Assembly: GCA_964030475.1 (NCBI GenBank)
Contig: CAXIPT010000003.1
Span: forward strand, 10,932,206 to 10,996,205
Direction of reading: 5' to 3'
Source: Tethya wilhelma
Taxonomy: Eukaryota; Porifera; Demospongiae; Tethyida; Tethyidae
Length of the DNA stretch: 64,000 nt
The position numbers and the translations under genes are program-made. The notes beneath the pieces were generated by a model. That model was not told the origin of the DNA and did no database searches. It saw only the letters and a list, made by a program, of their open reading frames with translations. This document shows, in pieces, positions 44,330 to 55,300 of the stretch (its first letter is position 1; every line of letters starts with the position of its first letter).

Positions 44330-44692
44330 TTGAAATTGGTAGACTAATGTCTGTGTATAGTACCTTCTACCATAAACAGATATGTGACTTCTCTGATTGG
44401 CTAGTGAAACTAGCGTGTGTGCTTTTGTACGTAGTGCCTTACCTGTTTGCTAAAAATTTGTACTAAAACTTTACCTGTCTTTGTGTTGTCACAGTTGACC
44501 ATTACCAGTTTATGAACAATAGTTGGAAAGAGCTGACATGCCTCAGGTTTATGATGCTGTATTGTCCTTGTATAGTGAATTGGTGATCAGATAAGAATTA
44601 TGTTGTACAATATCTAACACACACTATCTGTGGTGATTTCCTACATCTCTACATATTTACTTCATTATTGTTTCTATCTCTCTCACTTATGC

Positions 44693-44744
<52 letters not shown>

Positions 44745-44770
44745 ACATACACACACATACACGCACACAC
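44693..44770. repeat. (AC)n microsatellite
   Basis: Nearly perfect AC dinucleotide run with a few interruptions. The plus-strand frame across it (His-Thr repeats) is not a gene. Confidence 0.95.
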
Positions 44771-45016
44771 TTATTAAATTCATATTTTTCTCCTTTGCTC
44801 ACAAAAAAAACACATTCAGGTTGTCCTGACCACTCAAGGAACTGCCACACTGATCTCAAGGAGAAGCAGAAAATCTCTTATTAAATGCCACAGAATCACT
44901 CTGCTGGCTACCAACTGTCAGTAGTGAGCTCCTCAGAGCAACCTGGTAGAGCACTGGGTGGCCATCCAGACAACACAGCAACACTGATATTTACTCTAGG
45001 TTCAGTCTCAGGACAG

Positions 45017-45691
45017 TTAAGGACTGGGTCCTGCTAATTAAGTGGTAAAATTATGCAAGATAGTTATATCTTCTAAACTATGGGTCATACAACTGTGAAA
45101 ACACATGTATAGATTTACACACTTACCCTAAACATGCTTATAAAATCTGCAGGTCATGTGACTAATACTTTATGAATAATTTGAAATTTTCAATTTCTCA
45201 TGAATAATTAATAATGCGGACGGTTTTTAAGGTTGCCATGGCAACCAAATTTTGTCACAAGATTCGTCAAACTGTGGGGTATCCTGATCTGCCCGGTTTT
45301 TGGTTATAATGTTTATCGTGGTCGAGATAGAGCCAATAAAGTGTCTTCGGCTGGTGTGCTTTATTTAGAAAATGAGTTGTAATTTTATGCAGCTGCAGTG
45401 TTTGCACAAAAACCGGGCAGTTCATGGTAGCCCATCATGAGACGATTTTAGTGACAAAATTTGGTTGCCATAGCAACAGTAGAAACCATCCACCTAATTA
45501 ATTATTCATGAGAAGCTAATTATGCAAAAACAACAGGTCATGTGACAAAATTAATTATATCTACATACTCTAATTAAAAAATTCTATCTATATTTCAATT
45601 TCTATTGTTTTATCTTATATATTATTAAAGTTATACAACTTTCAAATAATGTGTACCTAATTAAGGTAAACTGCATGGACCCAGTCCTTAA
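45017..45691. repeat. Outer inverted repeat around a MITE
   Basis: TTAAGGACTGGGTCC at 45017-45031 is mirrored exactly by GGACCCAGTCCTTAA at 45677-45691. A further weak symmetry (CTAATTAAG inside the left end against CTAATTAAGG on the right, and GGTCATGTGAC at about 45153 and 45536) suggests a larger foldback element of 675 bp into which, or with which, the inner 45197-45511 element sits. Confidence 0.6.
45197..45511. mobile_element. MITE with ~60-bp terminal inverted repeats
   Basis: The left arm CTCATGAATAATTAATAATG, then GGTTGCCATGGCAACC and AAATTTTGTCAC, is mirrored on the right by GTGACAAAATTTGGTTGCCA, then AATTAATTATTCATGAG. The inner part also holds an inverted pair around CCCGGTTTTTG (45291) and CAAAAACCGGG (45408). 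315 bp, no ORF. The intra-arm palindrome GGTTGCCATGGCAACC is striking. Confidence 0.8.
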
Positions 45692-45789
45692 TTCACCTGA
45701 GGTAGACTCCCTCCAACCAGACTATAGCTATAGCATGTTAGAGACTACTGTATTGTGAGAGAATGAGTTTTATACCACAACTATGGTTG

Positions 45790-46765
45790 TAGTCATGAAT
45801 AATTAATTTTGAGCCCCACCCACGTCAAAATCTCACGTGAGTTTGCCCAGTTTGCAAAGAATGCAGAAACGCACACTTGAGCTCGTGGCACGGTCCTGTC
45901 TTCTGTCTTTACTTTGAACAGCTTTGTTATTGTGTAGCCTATATATACAAGAAAAAAGAGAGTCAAGACCTGTGAAATATCTATTTCCATCATCACCAGC
46001 TGTGCTGAGCCAACCTGAGTCACTGACCAGCTCACTGCTGAATACAAGGCAGAGCTAGTGTGGAGGTAAGTTGGTATACTGTCTGCATGATTTACTTTAG
46101 TCGCCATTTATAGTATTACATTTAATTGTTCCAGTCAGTGGCGGATCTAGGATTTGAAATAGAAGGGTTCCAATCAATGCGCGCGAAAAATTTTAGCCAA
46201 GCCACGCCCACTTCCGTTTGTAAAGCCCCGCCCCTTTAGCGTGCGGACAGCTAGATTTTGCAACAACAAGGCCTGAATCAGGCTGAATGGAGAAAGAAAG
46301 AGTCAGAAACTATATTATCGTAAACCAAAGACTGATATACAGTGAGATTTTGAGTTGCTTTTGGTATTTTTAAGTTGAAAGGGGGGTTCCAGCTAGCTCT
46401 TTTCCAGTCCCCACAGTTAATTATTATGCGAGGTCTCAGCTGAAAGAGGGGTTCCATGGAGCCCTAGGAACCACCCTAAATCCGCCACTGCCAGTGGTAG
46501 TCTAATACTGAAGCATGATTCCATACCTAATTGTATACATACTGTTAGCCACTCAGCTTGTTAAAGACCATTGTATGAGCCATGGTCTTGTGGGCCAGAC
46601 AGTTCTTAGAGAGGCAGTTATATGTATGGGGAAAAGTTGTCTCTCTGGTGCAATCGCAGATAACCTTCAATTATCAAAATAAATTGCTTAATATTGAATT
46701 GACTGATTACTTGTCATGTGACTACAAAAGTGTTGGCTGAAGATAGCAAACACAGATTGAGAATT
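45790..46765. repeat. Diverged segment duplicated at 47680-48320 (copy 1)
   Basis: Shared blocks in the same order include GAGCCCCACCCAC and TCACGTGA, AAATATCT/AAACATCT with TTTCCA, TCTTAGAGAGG, and GTGTTGGCTGAAGATAG followed by AACACAGATT. A hAT-like element (46136-46490) is inserted in this copy and absent in the other. No coding frame is conserved between the copies. Confidence 0.6.
46136..46490. mobile_element. Non-autonomous hAT-like element
   Basis: Ends CAGTGGCGGATCTAGG and CCTAAATCCGCCACTG are inverted repeats of the CAGTGGCGGAT type common in animal hAT-derived MITEs. CCAGT flanks both ends (46131-46135 and 46491-46495). 355 bp, no ORF. Lengthwise it interrupts one copy of the 45790/47680 duplication. 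Confidence 0.8.
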
Positions 46766-47036
46766 CTTGTTTAAAATTTGTCTTGTGAATAAATCTCCTC
46801 TTGTCCTTTACTGCCTTTCAAACTAAACAAGACATGATACTATGATGTGGTATGATGTGGTATATCTGTAGTGAATGACTCATTAATGACTTTAATTAAC
46901 ATTACTGTGGTAGAATTGAACTAGGTAATTAGAACTTCCTGTCTTAAGAATGAGTTTTGTGATTATAGTGAGTCTGTTGTAATAGTCAGTCTTGACTAAG
47001 TTTAAGAAATTGGGACATAGAATCTGTTTGATAAAC

Positions 47037-47037
47037 N

Positions 47038-47088
<51 letters not shown>
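47037..47088. repeat. Single N followed by an (AC)n microsatellite
   Basis: N at 47037 followed by about 25 AC units. The join probably failed to close because of the repeat. It directly precedes the acceptor of the exon at 47096. Confidence 0.95.
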
Positions 47089-47089
<1 letters not shown>

Positions 47090-47095
47090 CTAAAG

Positions 47096-47299
47096 TTGGA
47101 GAGGTTAAGACAGAGAATCCTCAAGAGCAGCAAGCAGCTAACAGAGGTGTTTGCCAGAGTGATTCAAGAGACAGCTCTGAGACAGCAAAAGGAGAAAAAG
47201 AAATTCCTTGAAGACAACCAAAGAGCCTCCTCCCAGGCCCATCGTGAAGGAGTAGACCTAGAGTACCTACCAGAGGTCATTGAACCACCACGATATTAA
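47096..47299 (+). CDS. Last exon of an unrecognised coiled-coil protein, 5' part missing
   Basis: Begins after a CTCTAAAG acceptor-like sequence, next to the AC microsatellite and N. 67 codons to TAA: ERLRQRILKSSKQLTEVFAR, then a run rich in Gln, Lys and Glu (ALRQQKEKKKFLEDNQ) and a C-terminal YLPEVIEPPRY. The start is not an ATG, so earlier exons lie beyond the gap. Composition predicts an amphipathic or coiled-coil helix. It looks like real coding (ordered heptad-like pattern, clean stop), but I cannot name the family. Confidence 0.45.
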   Translation: MERLRQRILKSSKQLTEVFARVIQETALRQQKEKKKFLEDNQRASSQAHREGVDLEYLPEVIEPPRY

Positions 47300-48319
47300 T
47301 TAAATTATTTTGCTAAAGTATATACTATTATTATTTAAGTGTTTTTTTTTCTAGATTAAAATTTAATTTTACTTTACTGTATAACTATATGTATGGTTTC
47401 TGTAGTACATACAAAATTAATTTGTGTAAAAGTTATTATCAGTTATCTCACATGCAATTTAATAATCTTTGATTTATTTTGATTGATGTCTTTTGTGTCA
47501 CACCTTAGTTAAAAAATTTTCCCTATGATTCCTTTATCTAACCTGATCATGAACTAAAGAGTGGCCATGGTGTGCTTGATGAACTGCAGTATAGATTTCT
47601 CTGTAGACTTCTATATAGTCCTTTTAAATTCAGATTCTAGGAACTGAACCACATGCATGCAGCTAAATATAAGGCATGTATTCATGTCCATGAGCCCCAC
47701 CCACCCGTCAAAACTCACGTGACTTAGATCTAATTTGCAAGGCGGAAACGCCATTGTTTGGGAGAGAAACAGTTGCGGAGACCACAGTTTTGTATGAAGA
47801 AAGAATTTGAACAGTAGTTATAAGATACGGCCACTGAAACATCTGTTTCCAATTCTACGTATCATTCACTGCGTCGAGGCTCTGAGAACTGAAGCCCTAC
47901 AGTCAGAATCTATCCACAGAGTGGCAGCTCAGGACACCGTGGTAGTGTTCACTGAGTCAAGTTTAAATTTTGCCAGGTATTTGAAGTAGTTACAACAATC
48001 ACTTTTATCTACTCTGCTGATTGAAGAAAATAAACCATTAGGCCATTGTCTCGTGGGCCTGGCATTCTTAGAGAGGGAAGAAAAGAAACCTATCCGCGTA
48101 ATGAACATTTGTGGGGGTGATGAAGAGGCCTGATGGGTTTTCATTTCAGTTCAATCCCGCACAGAACGTTGTAAAATCCAATTATCAGTTTACAGTAATC
48201 ATCTATTAGGTAGCTAAATTATTTAAAATTTGACCGATTCCTTGTTTTAATCATGTGACTATATAAAATTTAATATTAAGTGTTGGCTGAAGATAGTTAA
48301 CACAGATTAAAAATTCCCC
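47300..48319. repeat. AT-rich spacer, then copy 2 of the 45790 duplication (47680-48319)
   Basis: 47300-47680 holds nothing I recognise apart from T-rich runs. From about 47680 the sequence parallels 45790-46765 (GAGCCCCACCCAC, CTCACGTGA, AAACATCTGTTTCCA, TCTTAGAGAGG, GTGTTGGCTGAAGATAGTTAACACAG), without the hAT-like insertion. Confidence 0.55.
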
Positions 48320-48428
48320 ATTTGATGTGCTATAGCTACCTCATTTCCTCATGACCAGATAGAACACATGGGTGTAAATTCTAGCTATAGACAACAACTG
48401 GGCCACTTTACCAGACATTCCTTTTCCC

Positions 48429-49234
48429 TAGCCTCGTACCCAGGCCTTCCCTAAAAAATATGCGCGAGGAAAAAGGAGGGGAAGGCCTGATAAAACTTCT
48501 CACGTGCCCTACGTCAAAAATCTTGTTCGCGAAATGCGTGGGCAACACTAATGCGCGTCTTTGCCAGGAAAACAAGCAGCTAGGTTTCCTGGACTTGTTA
48601 CTGTTGACAATTAACTTTTGTTGATTTCTGAGTCTATAACTGTTTAAGTGCTACTATAGGCAAATATCTGCTAACAAAAGAAAGGGCCATTATAGCACGC
48701 AAAAAAAGAAAGAAATCTTAGACTGGTAGGTTTGCTAACTCATACTCACCTTTTGAGCTTTTTAAACGGCACAATAACTGTTCTTTGGTATACGTATAGT
48801 CAATTAAGCACTTAGCCTTTTAGATATCGGCTGTATACCTTCAGAATTCACTTCATTGCTCTAACACAAGAAAAAAACTTAGCTCATACTCTAGCAGACT
48901 GATCACACGCACGTGCTGCACGTTAGATTATGCCTTCCACCCACACTCACTAATTACCTGTCTACCACTCGTCTATAGCTCTCTGTTATTTTTCAAAAGC
49001 ATCACGTGAGAAGTTTTACTAGCTCATACTCTAGCAGACTGATCACACGCACGTGCTGCACGTTAGATTATGCCTTCCACCCACACTCACTAATTACCTG
49101 TCTACCACTCGTCTATAGCTCTCTGTTATTTTTCAAAAGCATCACGTGAGAAGTTTTACTAGGCCTTCCATGGCTTAACTTTGCAACTCGCGAAATATAA
49201 AATACGTGCCGGGTAAGGCCTGGGAACGAGGCTA
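48429..49234. mobile_element. TAGCCTCG-family MITE carrying an internal tandem duplication
   Basis: Ends TAGCCTCGTACCCAGGCC and GGCCTGGGAACGAGGCTA are inverted repeats. CTTTTCCC occurs next to both ends (48421-48428 and about 49236-49243), compatible with an 8-bp target duplication. No ORF. Short subterminal sequences (CTTCTCACGTG on the left, CACGTGAGAAG on the right) extend the symmetry. The internal 140-bp duplication is listed separately. Confidence 0.8.
48881..49160. repeat. Perfect 140-bp tandem duplication
   Basis: 48881-49020 and 49021-49160 are identical base for base on reading. The unit begins AGCTCATACTCTAGCAGACT and ends CACGTGAGAAGTTTTACT. Identity implies a very recent event or an assembly artefact. 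Confidence 0.9.
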
Positions 49235-49889
49235 TCTTTTCCCCCTCTCAGAACATTGATTTGTATTGCCTGCTGAGACTAGTAATAGTCCATTGTTGAA
49301 AAGTGAGCAAACAAGATAAGAATGGTTTTCACCATTCCAAATGAGATTGACGTGAACGATGCATGTTCGATTGAATATCTTGGAAAACTTTTTCTGGCCA
49401 AAGTTTGTAATTTTCTTTAGACTAAGTGTGTCCACAATGTGATTCAGTGAGCTAGGTAAGTTATCAAGGGGGGGGGGGGCTGTGTTGACTCTAACATGAT
49501 TATCATTCCCTATGACCTCATTAGGCTTCTAAGAAGGTCATTATTATACAGTTAATGCTCATGTTGTTCAACCCACTCGGCACATACCAACTGGGTCCAT
49601 TGGTGACAAAAGGCTACAAGATGTCTATAGAATATCTTACATTTCAATGTGAAAGGGGTTAGGGGGGATATAATAATTATTATGATGATGATAACTTTGT
49701 ACAAAATTTAATAATAAGCTTATAAGCGTGTACATTATTGCATGATGCCATGCCTGAGGGTGCACATGCATGGGTCTATACCAGATGGACTCCCCAACAT
49801 AGAGTATTGGCCCATGAGGCATAGGCCATTAAGTAATGAATGAGTGAAATGGTGAATCATGTATATACATGTATTGTAGTGTACATATA

Positions 49890-50100
49890 GTTATGTTTAG
49901 TTGCCGAGCGCCTTAGCGCGAGGCAGTGTAATCTTGCAGGGCCAAAAATTGTGGAAGTAAAATCCAATTACACGTCATCAACACCGGATGAAAACGGGCA
50001 AAAATTGTTCCAGTTTGCCAATAATTGCGGAAGTAAAATCCAATTATACGTCATGAACACCAGATGAAAACGGGGCCAATTTGGCAAAAATTGTTCCGGT
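49890..50100. repeat. GCGAGC-type repeat end with an internal ~85-bp direct duplication
   Basis: GCCGAGCGCCTTAGCGCGAGGC at about 49902 resembles the motifs at 55452 and 59405. It is followed by two similar units, each with GGAAGTAAAATCCAATTA, ACGTCAT, AACACC and GATGAAAACGGG (starting near 49948 and 50031). Function unknown. Confidence 0.6.
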
Positions 50101-50394
50101 TTGAAACAAGCTAGCTGCATGCTCGTGATCGTGATGATTACCATAATATACGAAACACGTGCGCGCGCACAGCTAGCTCGAGATCTTGTGCTACGTATCA
50201 TACGTACGGTAGTACGTATAGTAGGAATGGGCCGAATGTCCCATAGGCACAATACAAAATGTTTATGTTCATAAAAATCTAACAAACAAAATTGAGTCTT
50301 CAAACTTGCTCACAGTCTCTCACTGACAGATTACCAATTGTATGCAAGGCCTAAAACTCATAGAACCCTTCCTCAGCACTCGTAGAGAGAGCTA

Positions 50395-51226
50395 GTGGGA
50401 AGCCACAATAGTGCCATTTTTGTTCATCTAACTTATACTTACGTACTTCCTAACTGACTTACTTGAAAAGCATTTCCAGAGAACCAGAAAGTGTTGAGCC
50501 AAATTTGACAGCACAAAGTAACTCCTTTTCATAGGTACTATATACATTCCTTGATACTCGTTTTCATCACAAATAAGCCTAAACAAAAACTAGAAAGCTT
50601 TGTAACTTAGAGTATAAATTCATGTACTTCAATGTAGCCATCTTCTTGTAGGTAGAGTTCAAAGGTCATTCACGTGGCATTAAACGCGCATGCGCACAAG
50701 CTGCTCTAGAGCAGCCAATGTAGCTGCTTCTCAGATAACTCAAGCTTTTTATAGGGACTAACCAGTTTCTGATAGTCTCTTCACTGTAGTGTTGGAAAAA
50801 GTGAATGAACAAGTAGTAAAAATTTCAAAAAAATTAGCAGTGTAGGAATGGGCAGTGCATTAAAAAGTATTAGAACAAGGAATGGTCCCAATTTCGGCAC
50901 ATGACTATACTTCATTTTTGTGCCCAAGTCTTGGCTGGTATTAATCTAATCCTGCATGCTATACTTTTAGCCAAGTGATAAGATTCCATGGCAGGAATTT
51001 GAACCATGTGATAAAATTAATGTGATACTGCTAAGCTATTTATTAATAAGTACAGATCATTCTTTGAAGTTTACGACAATAATAGCTATGCATGAGGGAT
51101 AAAAATGAAAATGAAGTAGTCATGTGCTGAAATTGGGACCATTCCTTGTTCTAATATACTTTTTAATGCACTGCCCATTCCTACACTGCTAATTTTTTTG
51201 AAATTTTTACTACTTGTAATATATGT
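50395..51226. repeat. Dispersed repeat (copy 2) ending in a large palindrome
   Basis: 50395-50700 matches 39596-39930 in order. Beyond it, 50811-50915 and 51106-51226 are inverted copies over roughly 100 bp: left GTGTAGGAATGGGCAGTGCA and AACAAGGAATGGTCCCAATT, right AATTGGGACCATTCCTTGTT and TGCACTGCCCATTCCTACAC. The spacer is about 200 bp. RNA from this region would form a long hairpin. Confidence 0.8.
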
Positions 51227-52361
51227 AGAATCATGTGTGTTATGAGCCGGCATAGACTGCAGAGACATCATTGTGGTACCTTACTAACTGTACAAGAGGT
51301 GAGAGTTTAAAATACACATGAGCATAATTACTTCAAACGTCGCGCGCGAGGCAATTAACTGCACTCAGTGTATATCATTATTGTGTGTAAGGTTCTAGTA
51401 ATGTGCTTATATTGTGGTCACACACAATGTCATGTGTAAGCCTATAAAAACATTGTTGTTTACACAGTCCTATGACTTCTATACTACTGTAGTGTACAAG
51501 TTGTTTTGACAAATACTATCACAATGCCTTTGCCAAGCCATTAGCCCGAATCATCATAAATTGGTTTGTATCTTGGGTATGATTTCTTTTTGACTTTCGA
51601 TTAGAAGTTTTTTTGATCGGCTAATTATCTCGGGTTTTCTCCTATAAAGAAAATTAAAGCTTACGATCTTGAGATTGAAGCAATGCCACAAAGAATCAAT
51701 GAATAGATCACATACTCTTCATAAGCACGACTTTGGCCTTCAATCAACCTAAGAACAATTTTGCACTTGCACTCTAAACTGCACTCAGTCTGTGTCTCAT
51801 TAGTCACATGTCTACAATATGACACCCACAAGATTGAAGGGCTGGTATATTAGCTTATCTGATAAGCTGTTTAACCAGCGCCAGCTACTACAAAAGAAGT
51901 TCAAACTCCACCAGCATAGCTTGCTGTGATTGAGCTCATGTGGCCTGCATGGTGCATGCATGCATGGCTTGTAAGAGGAGTATCAGTTTTGGATCCCAGA
52001 TCTAACTATCAAAAGCTGAATGACACTGACGCATTGAGTTGTCCAGCAATGTGTGTCACACTGTACTAGCTGTGTTAATACTCTGCATGATCGAATCGCA
52101 TCATGGCATGTATAATACTATACTGATTGTGTTACTTTGATGACCATTATATACCAGTTTAAACCAGTGATGAAACCCAAGTTGCATGTCTTCACTATAC
52201 CATTCTTCTTCTTATTTTTTTTTATTATTATCATAATCTCTACAGCAAGTAGCTGAAAATATTAACCATGTTTAGTGTCAAAACATGGCTTGGACTATAC
52301 GCAAACCATAATAATACCCATTTATGTCTTTTATTGTAGGGGTTGACTCTCATCAGTCACC
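51227..52361. promoter_or_regulatory. Upstream region of the CARD-ankyrin gene
   Basis: No coding frame recognised. An acceptor TTTTATTGTAG at about 52330-52340 lies just ahead of the start codon context CAGTCACCATGG, so the gene probably has a 5' non-coding exon and an intron within this stretch. TGCATGCATGCATG near 51955 is a short simple repeat. Confidence 0.45.
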
Positions 52362-55300
52362 ATGGCGTCTCCATCCCCTGAGGTAAAGGCCCTTGACAGG
52401 TGTACGGAGAAGTTGGTCCACATCTTTCAGCTTCATCCTCTTACCGTTGCAGTGAAACTCATCTCTAATGAGTTGCTACCTCCGCTGGTAGAGAATACTA
52501 TGAGAATGGCAGCGATAACCAATGAAGCAAAGGCTCTGGAGCTCATTGCAGGTCAGTGGTATAGCCAGAGGGAGGGATTTGGGTGCTCAAAACCATGCAC
52601 CATTTGTTAATTCGATTTCATGTAAATTTAGAATTTGTTGTGATTAAAGTAACAATGTCAATAGTTGTGATGAGTGCTGTTTTTGTTGCTAATTTAAATC
52701 TGTGTATAGGCATAAGATCCATTTTGTGTGCTTCTCCTGAGAAGTTCCATTTCATAGTGGACATTCTAAAGGAGGAGGCGTGGCTGAAGGATGTGTGTGA
52801 CACCCTCTCCTCCACTTACAGTGAGTACATGTGATTATGTCTGTTCCTCTTCTGAGAGATGATCAATGCGTTTCCAAGCTTGAATGTAATGACTCACTGT
52901 GTTTTGTTAATAAAAAAATTGTGTTTGTCCTTTGATCCTTCCAGGTGAGTGTCTTCAGGAAGTGAGCACTCAGCAGCAATCAATGGGGACTACTATTAGT
53001 AATGTCACCACAAATCTTCCTCAACAAGACAACGATAGTGTAGACATAAACTCGCCTCATCTATCTGTAGAGCAAAAGATCGCTGTATTAGACAAAAGGT
53101 TTTCAAAACTTGTTAACAAAACAGTTAGGCATTTCGTGCAAAAAGGAGCAAAGAATCCCGAGTTTCTAGAGTCCTTCCGCCTTGATGTGGCCTTTCATCC
53201 TAGTTTGAATCAGCTGCTTCCGAGTACATTTTCAACTGAGAGTATCTTAAAAGCCGAAAGTGTCTCCTTGATTCTTGCAAAGTTCAGGAAATTCTGGAAC
53301 TATCTCAGTTGCGAAGTCTTAGAGACAATCATAGCTAACTTTGGAAGTTCTGATCTTCAACAAGAAATGACATCGTATACGAAAGACTTGCAACAGTTTT
53401 GTAAAGTTACCACTGCCTTCAACTACCCTGCCTTCAAACACAACATACCTTTAGATTTCTCCAAAGTTGTAGCAGCACTCGAGATTAGTCCGCAGCAATG
53501 CACCCTTGCTAATTTGCTAGAGTTCCGTAGAGAGATTGCTCGTTCTTCTGTACTTCATCCACTAGATTTTGATGTGAACAGTGCACATCCTGGTAGCCTC
53601 GTTGTGACAATGTCCCTTTCTAGAGTCCTCACCACAAGATTTGTAGCTTCGTTTAGGTTCAAAGACTCAACAATAACAACCATCATGATTGATGGTATCG
53701 ATGTGAGGAGCTATCAGAGTCTTCTAAAGGTAAATCCTAGTCCTTTACCTCCCAGGATCATAGCTACTCTATACCAATGGTCCATCTAAATCTTGTGAAG
53801 TTGCAAGTGGCCAGTTAAGTGCATGCACATGTGTAGCATTGGCTGTTCGGTGGTTATACTCGTTGGTTCATTGAAACTTTGTATGCTATAGGTACTTGTA
53901 GTGGCACCTGGCCAGTGGGTGTTAGTGATGCTCTCTCTGTTGTTATCAATTGTTTGTTTCATTTTCAGTGTCCCATTCCTCTCACTGAGGCTGTTGATAG
54001 AGGGTACACTGAGGTGACCAAGACACTCCTAGCTAATGAGAGTGATGTTGACATTGAGGATGAGGTAAAGTAAAGTTGCTATACCAGTCATGATAAGCAT
54101 TGACAGTGAATGTTAGGGTGCCCTGGCATGTCTAATTTAAACTCTCTCTCTTGTTTCCCCCACAGAGTGGTGCAACTCCTCTGTGGAGGGCATGTCATTA
54201 TGGTCACACTGCCATTGCAGCATTGTTGATAGACCATGGAGCTGATGTCAACCAACCAAGAGCTGTAAGTCATCTTGAAGTGCACAAATTAACATTTGTC
54301 TCCTCTACACAAATGTATACTCATCCACTGACATAAATTTTCCTATGTCATGAATGTAATGATTCGAGACGTGTCAAGTACCTCTGCAAAATAGTTATTT
54401 GCATTTACGCTCATCACTGTATATGGCAGCCTCGTACCAGGCCACACCCTCTTTTAGTGTTACACACTAGGAATTGGGAGGGCCTGGTATATAACGGCAT
54501 ATGAGGTCAAACAGTGGTCGAACAGTGGTTGAACTGTATACCATAGTTGTGACGTAGGCAAACCGGAAAACGTCTCTTCCGTTTTGCAAAAAGAGAAATT
54601 TTGGCAAAATAACAAGCCCTTAATTGGAGCTCAGCACACGCTAGCTGAGACTACTTGAGAGAAGTTGCTAGCCATCGCCAGTATAGCTCAACGTTGTTTT
54701 TTCGCCATAATTTTCGACTTTCCAAGTAAGTAATAGGTAATTTTACTAGCCTTGTTCCCAGGCTCTCTCCCTGAATATTACACGCTGAAAAATAGGAAGG
54801 GAGAGAGCCTGGTACGCAAAATCACATGAATGACGTAGCGCGCAGAAAAATCAGTATGCTGTAGTAGAGAAACCATACAGACTCTCTCTACGGTCTCTCT
54901 ATGGGCAACGTCATTCACATGGTTTTGCGTACCAGCTAGGCTCTCTCCCTTCTTATTTTTGCGCGCGCACGTGCATAAATATTCACTGGGTGAGAGCCTG
55001 GGAACGAGGCTATAATTTTACCAGCTGCTGATCTAGCTAAGACTGTGTAAGTTTTTCAGACAACTTACGATAGACTCATTCAGTGTTTAAAATCAGAGCA
55101 TAGCTACTGTACGCTATTGCCGTCTTCATTGCTGTCTTTGAACACCTTGTAAATATCAGAGTTTGGCCGTGGACTGTGCTTTCTGCCATTTTTACCTTTG
55201 CTTGCTAGGAGAATCTATGGAAATGTTAAAATTCTCTAAGCACTTCTGACGTCATTCACGTGCCGTCATATACCAGGCCCTCCCGCTTTTCAATGTGTAA

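Noticed and set aside
44630..44884. His-Thr repeat ORF
   Set aside because: It is a read-through of an (AC)n microsatellite.
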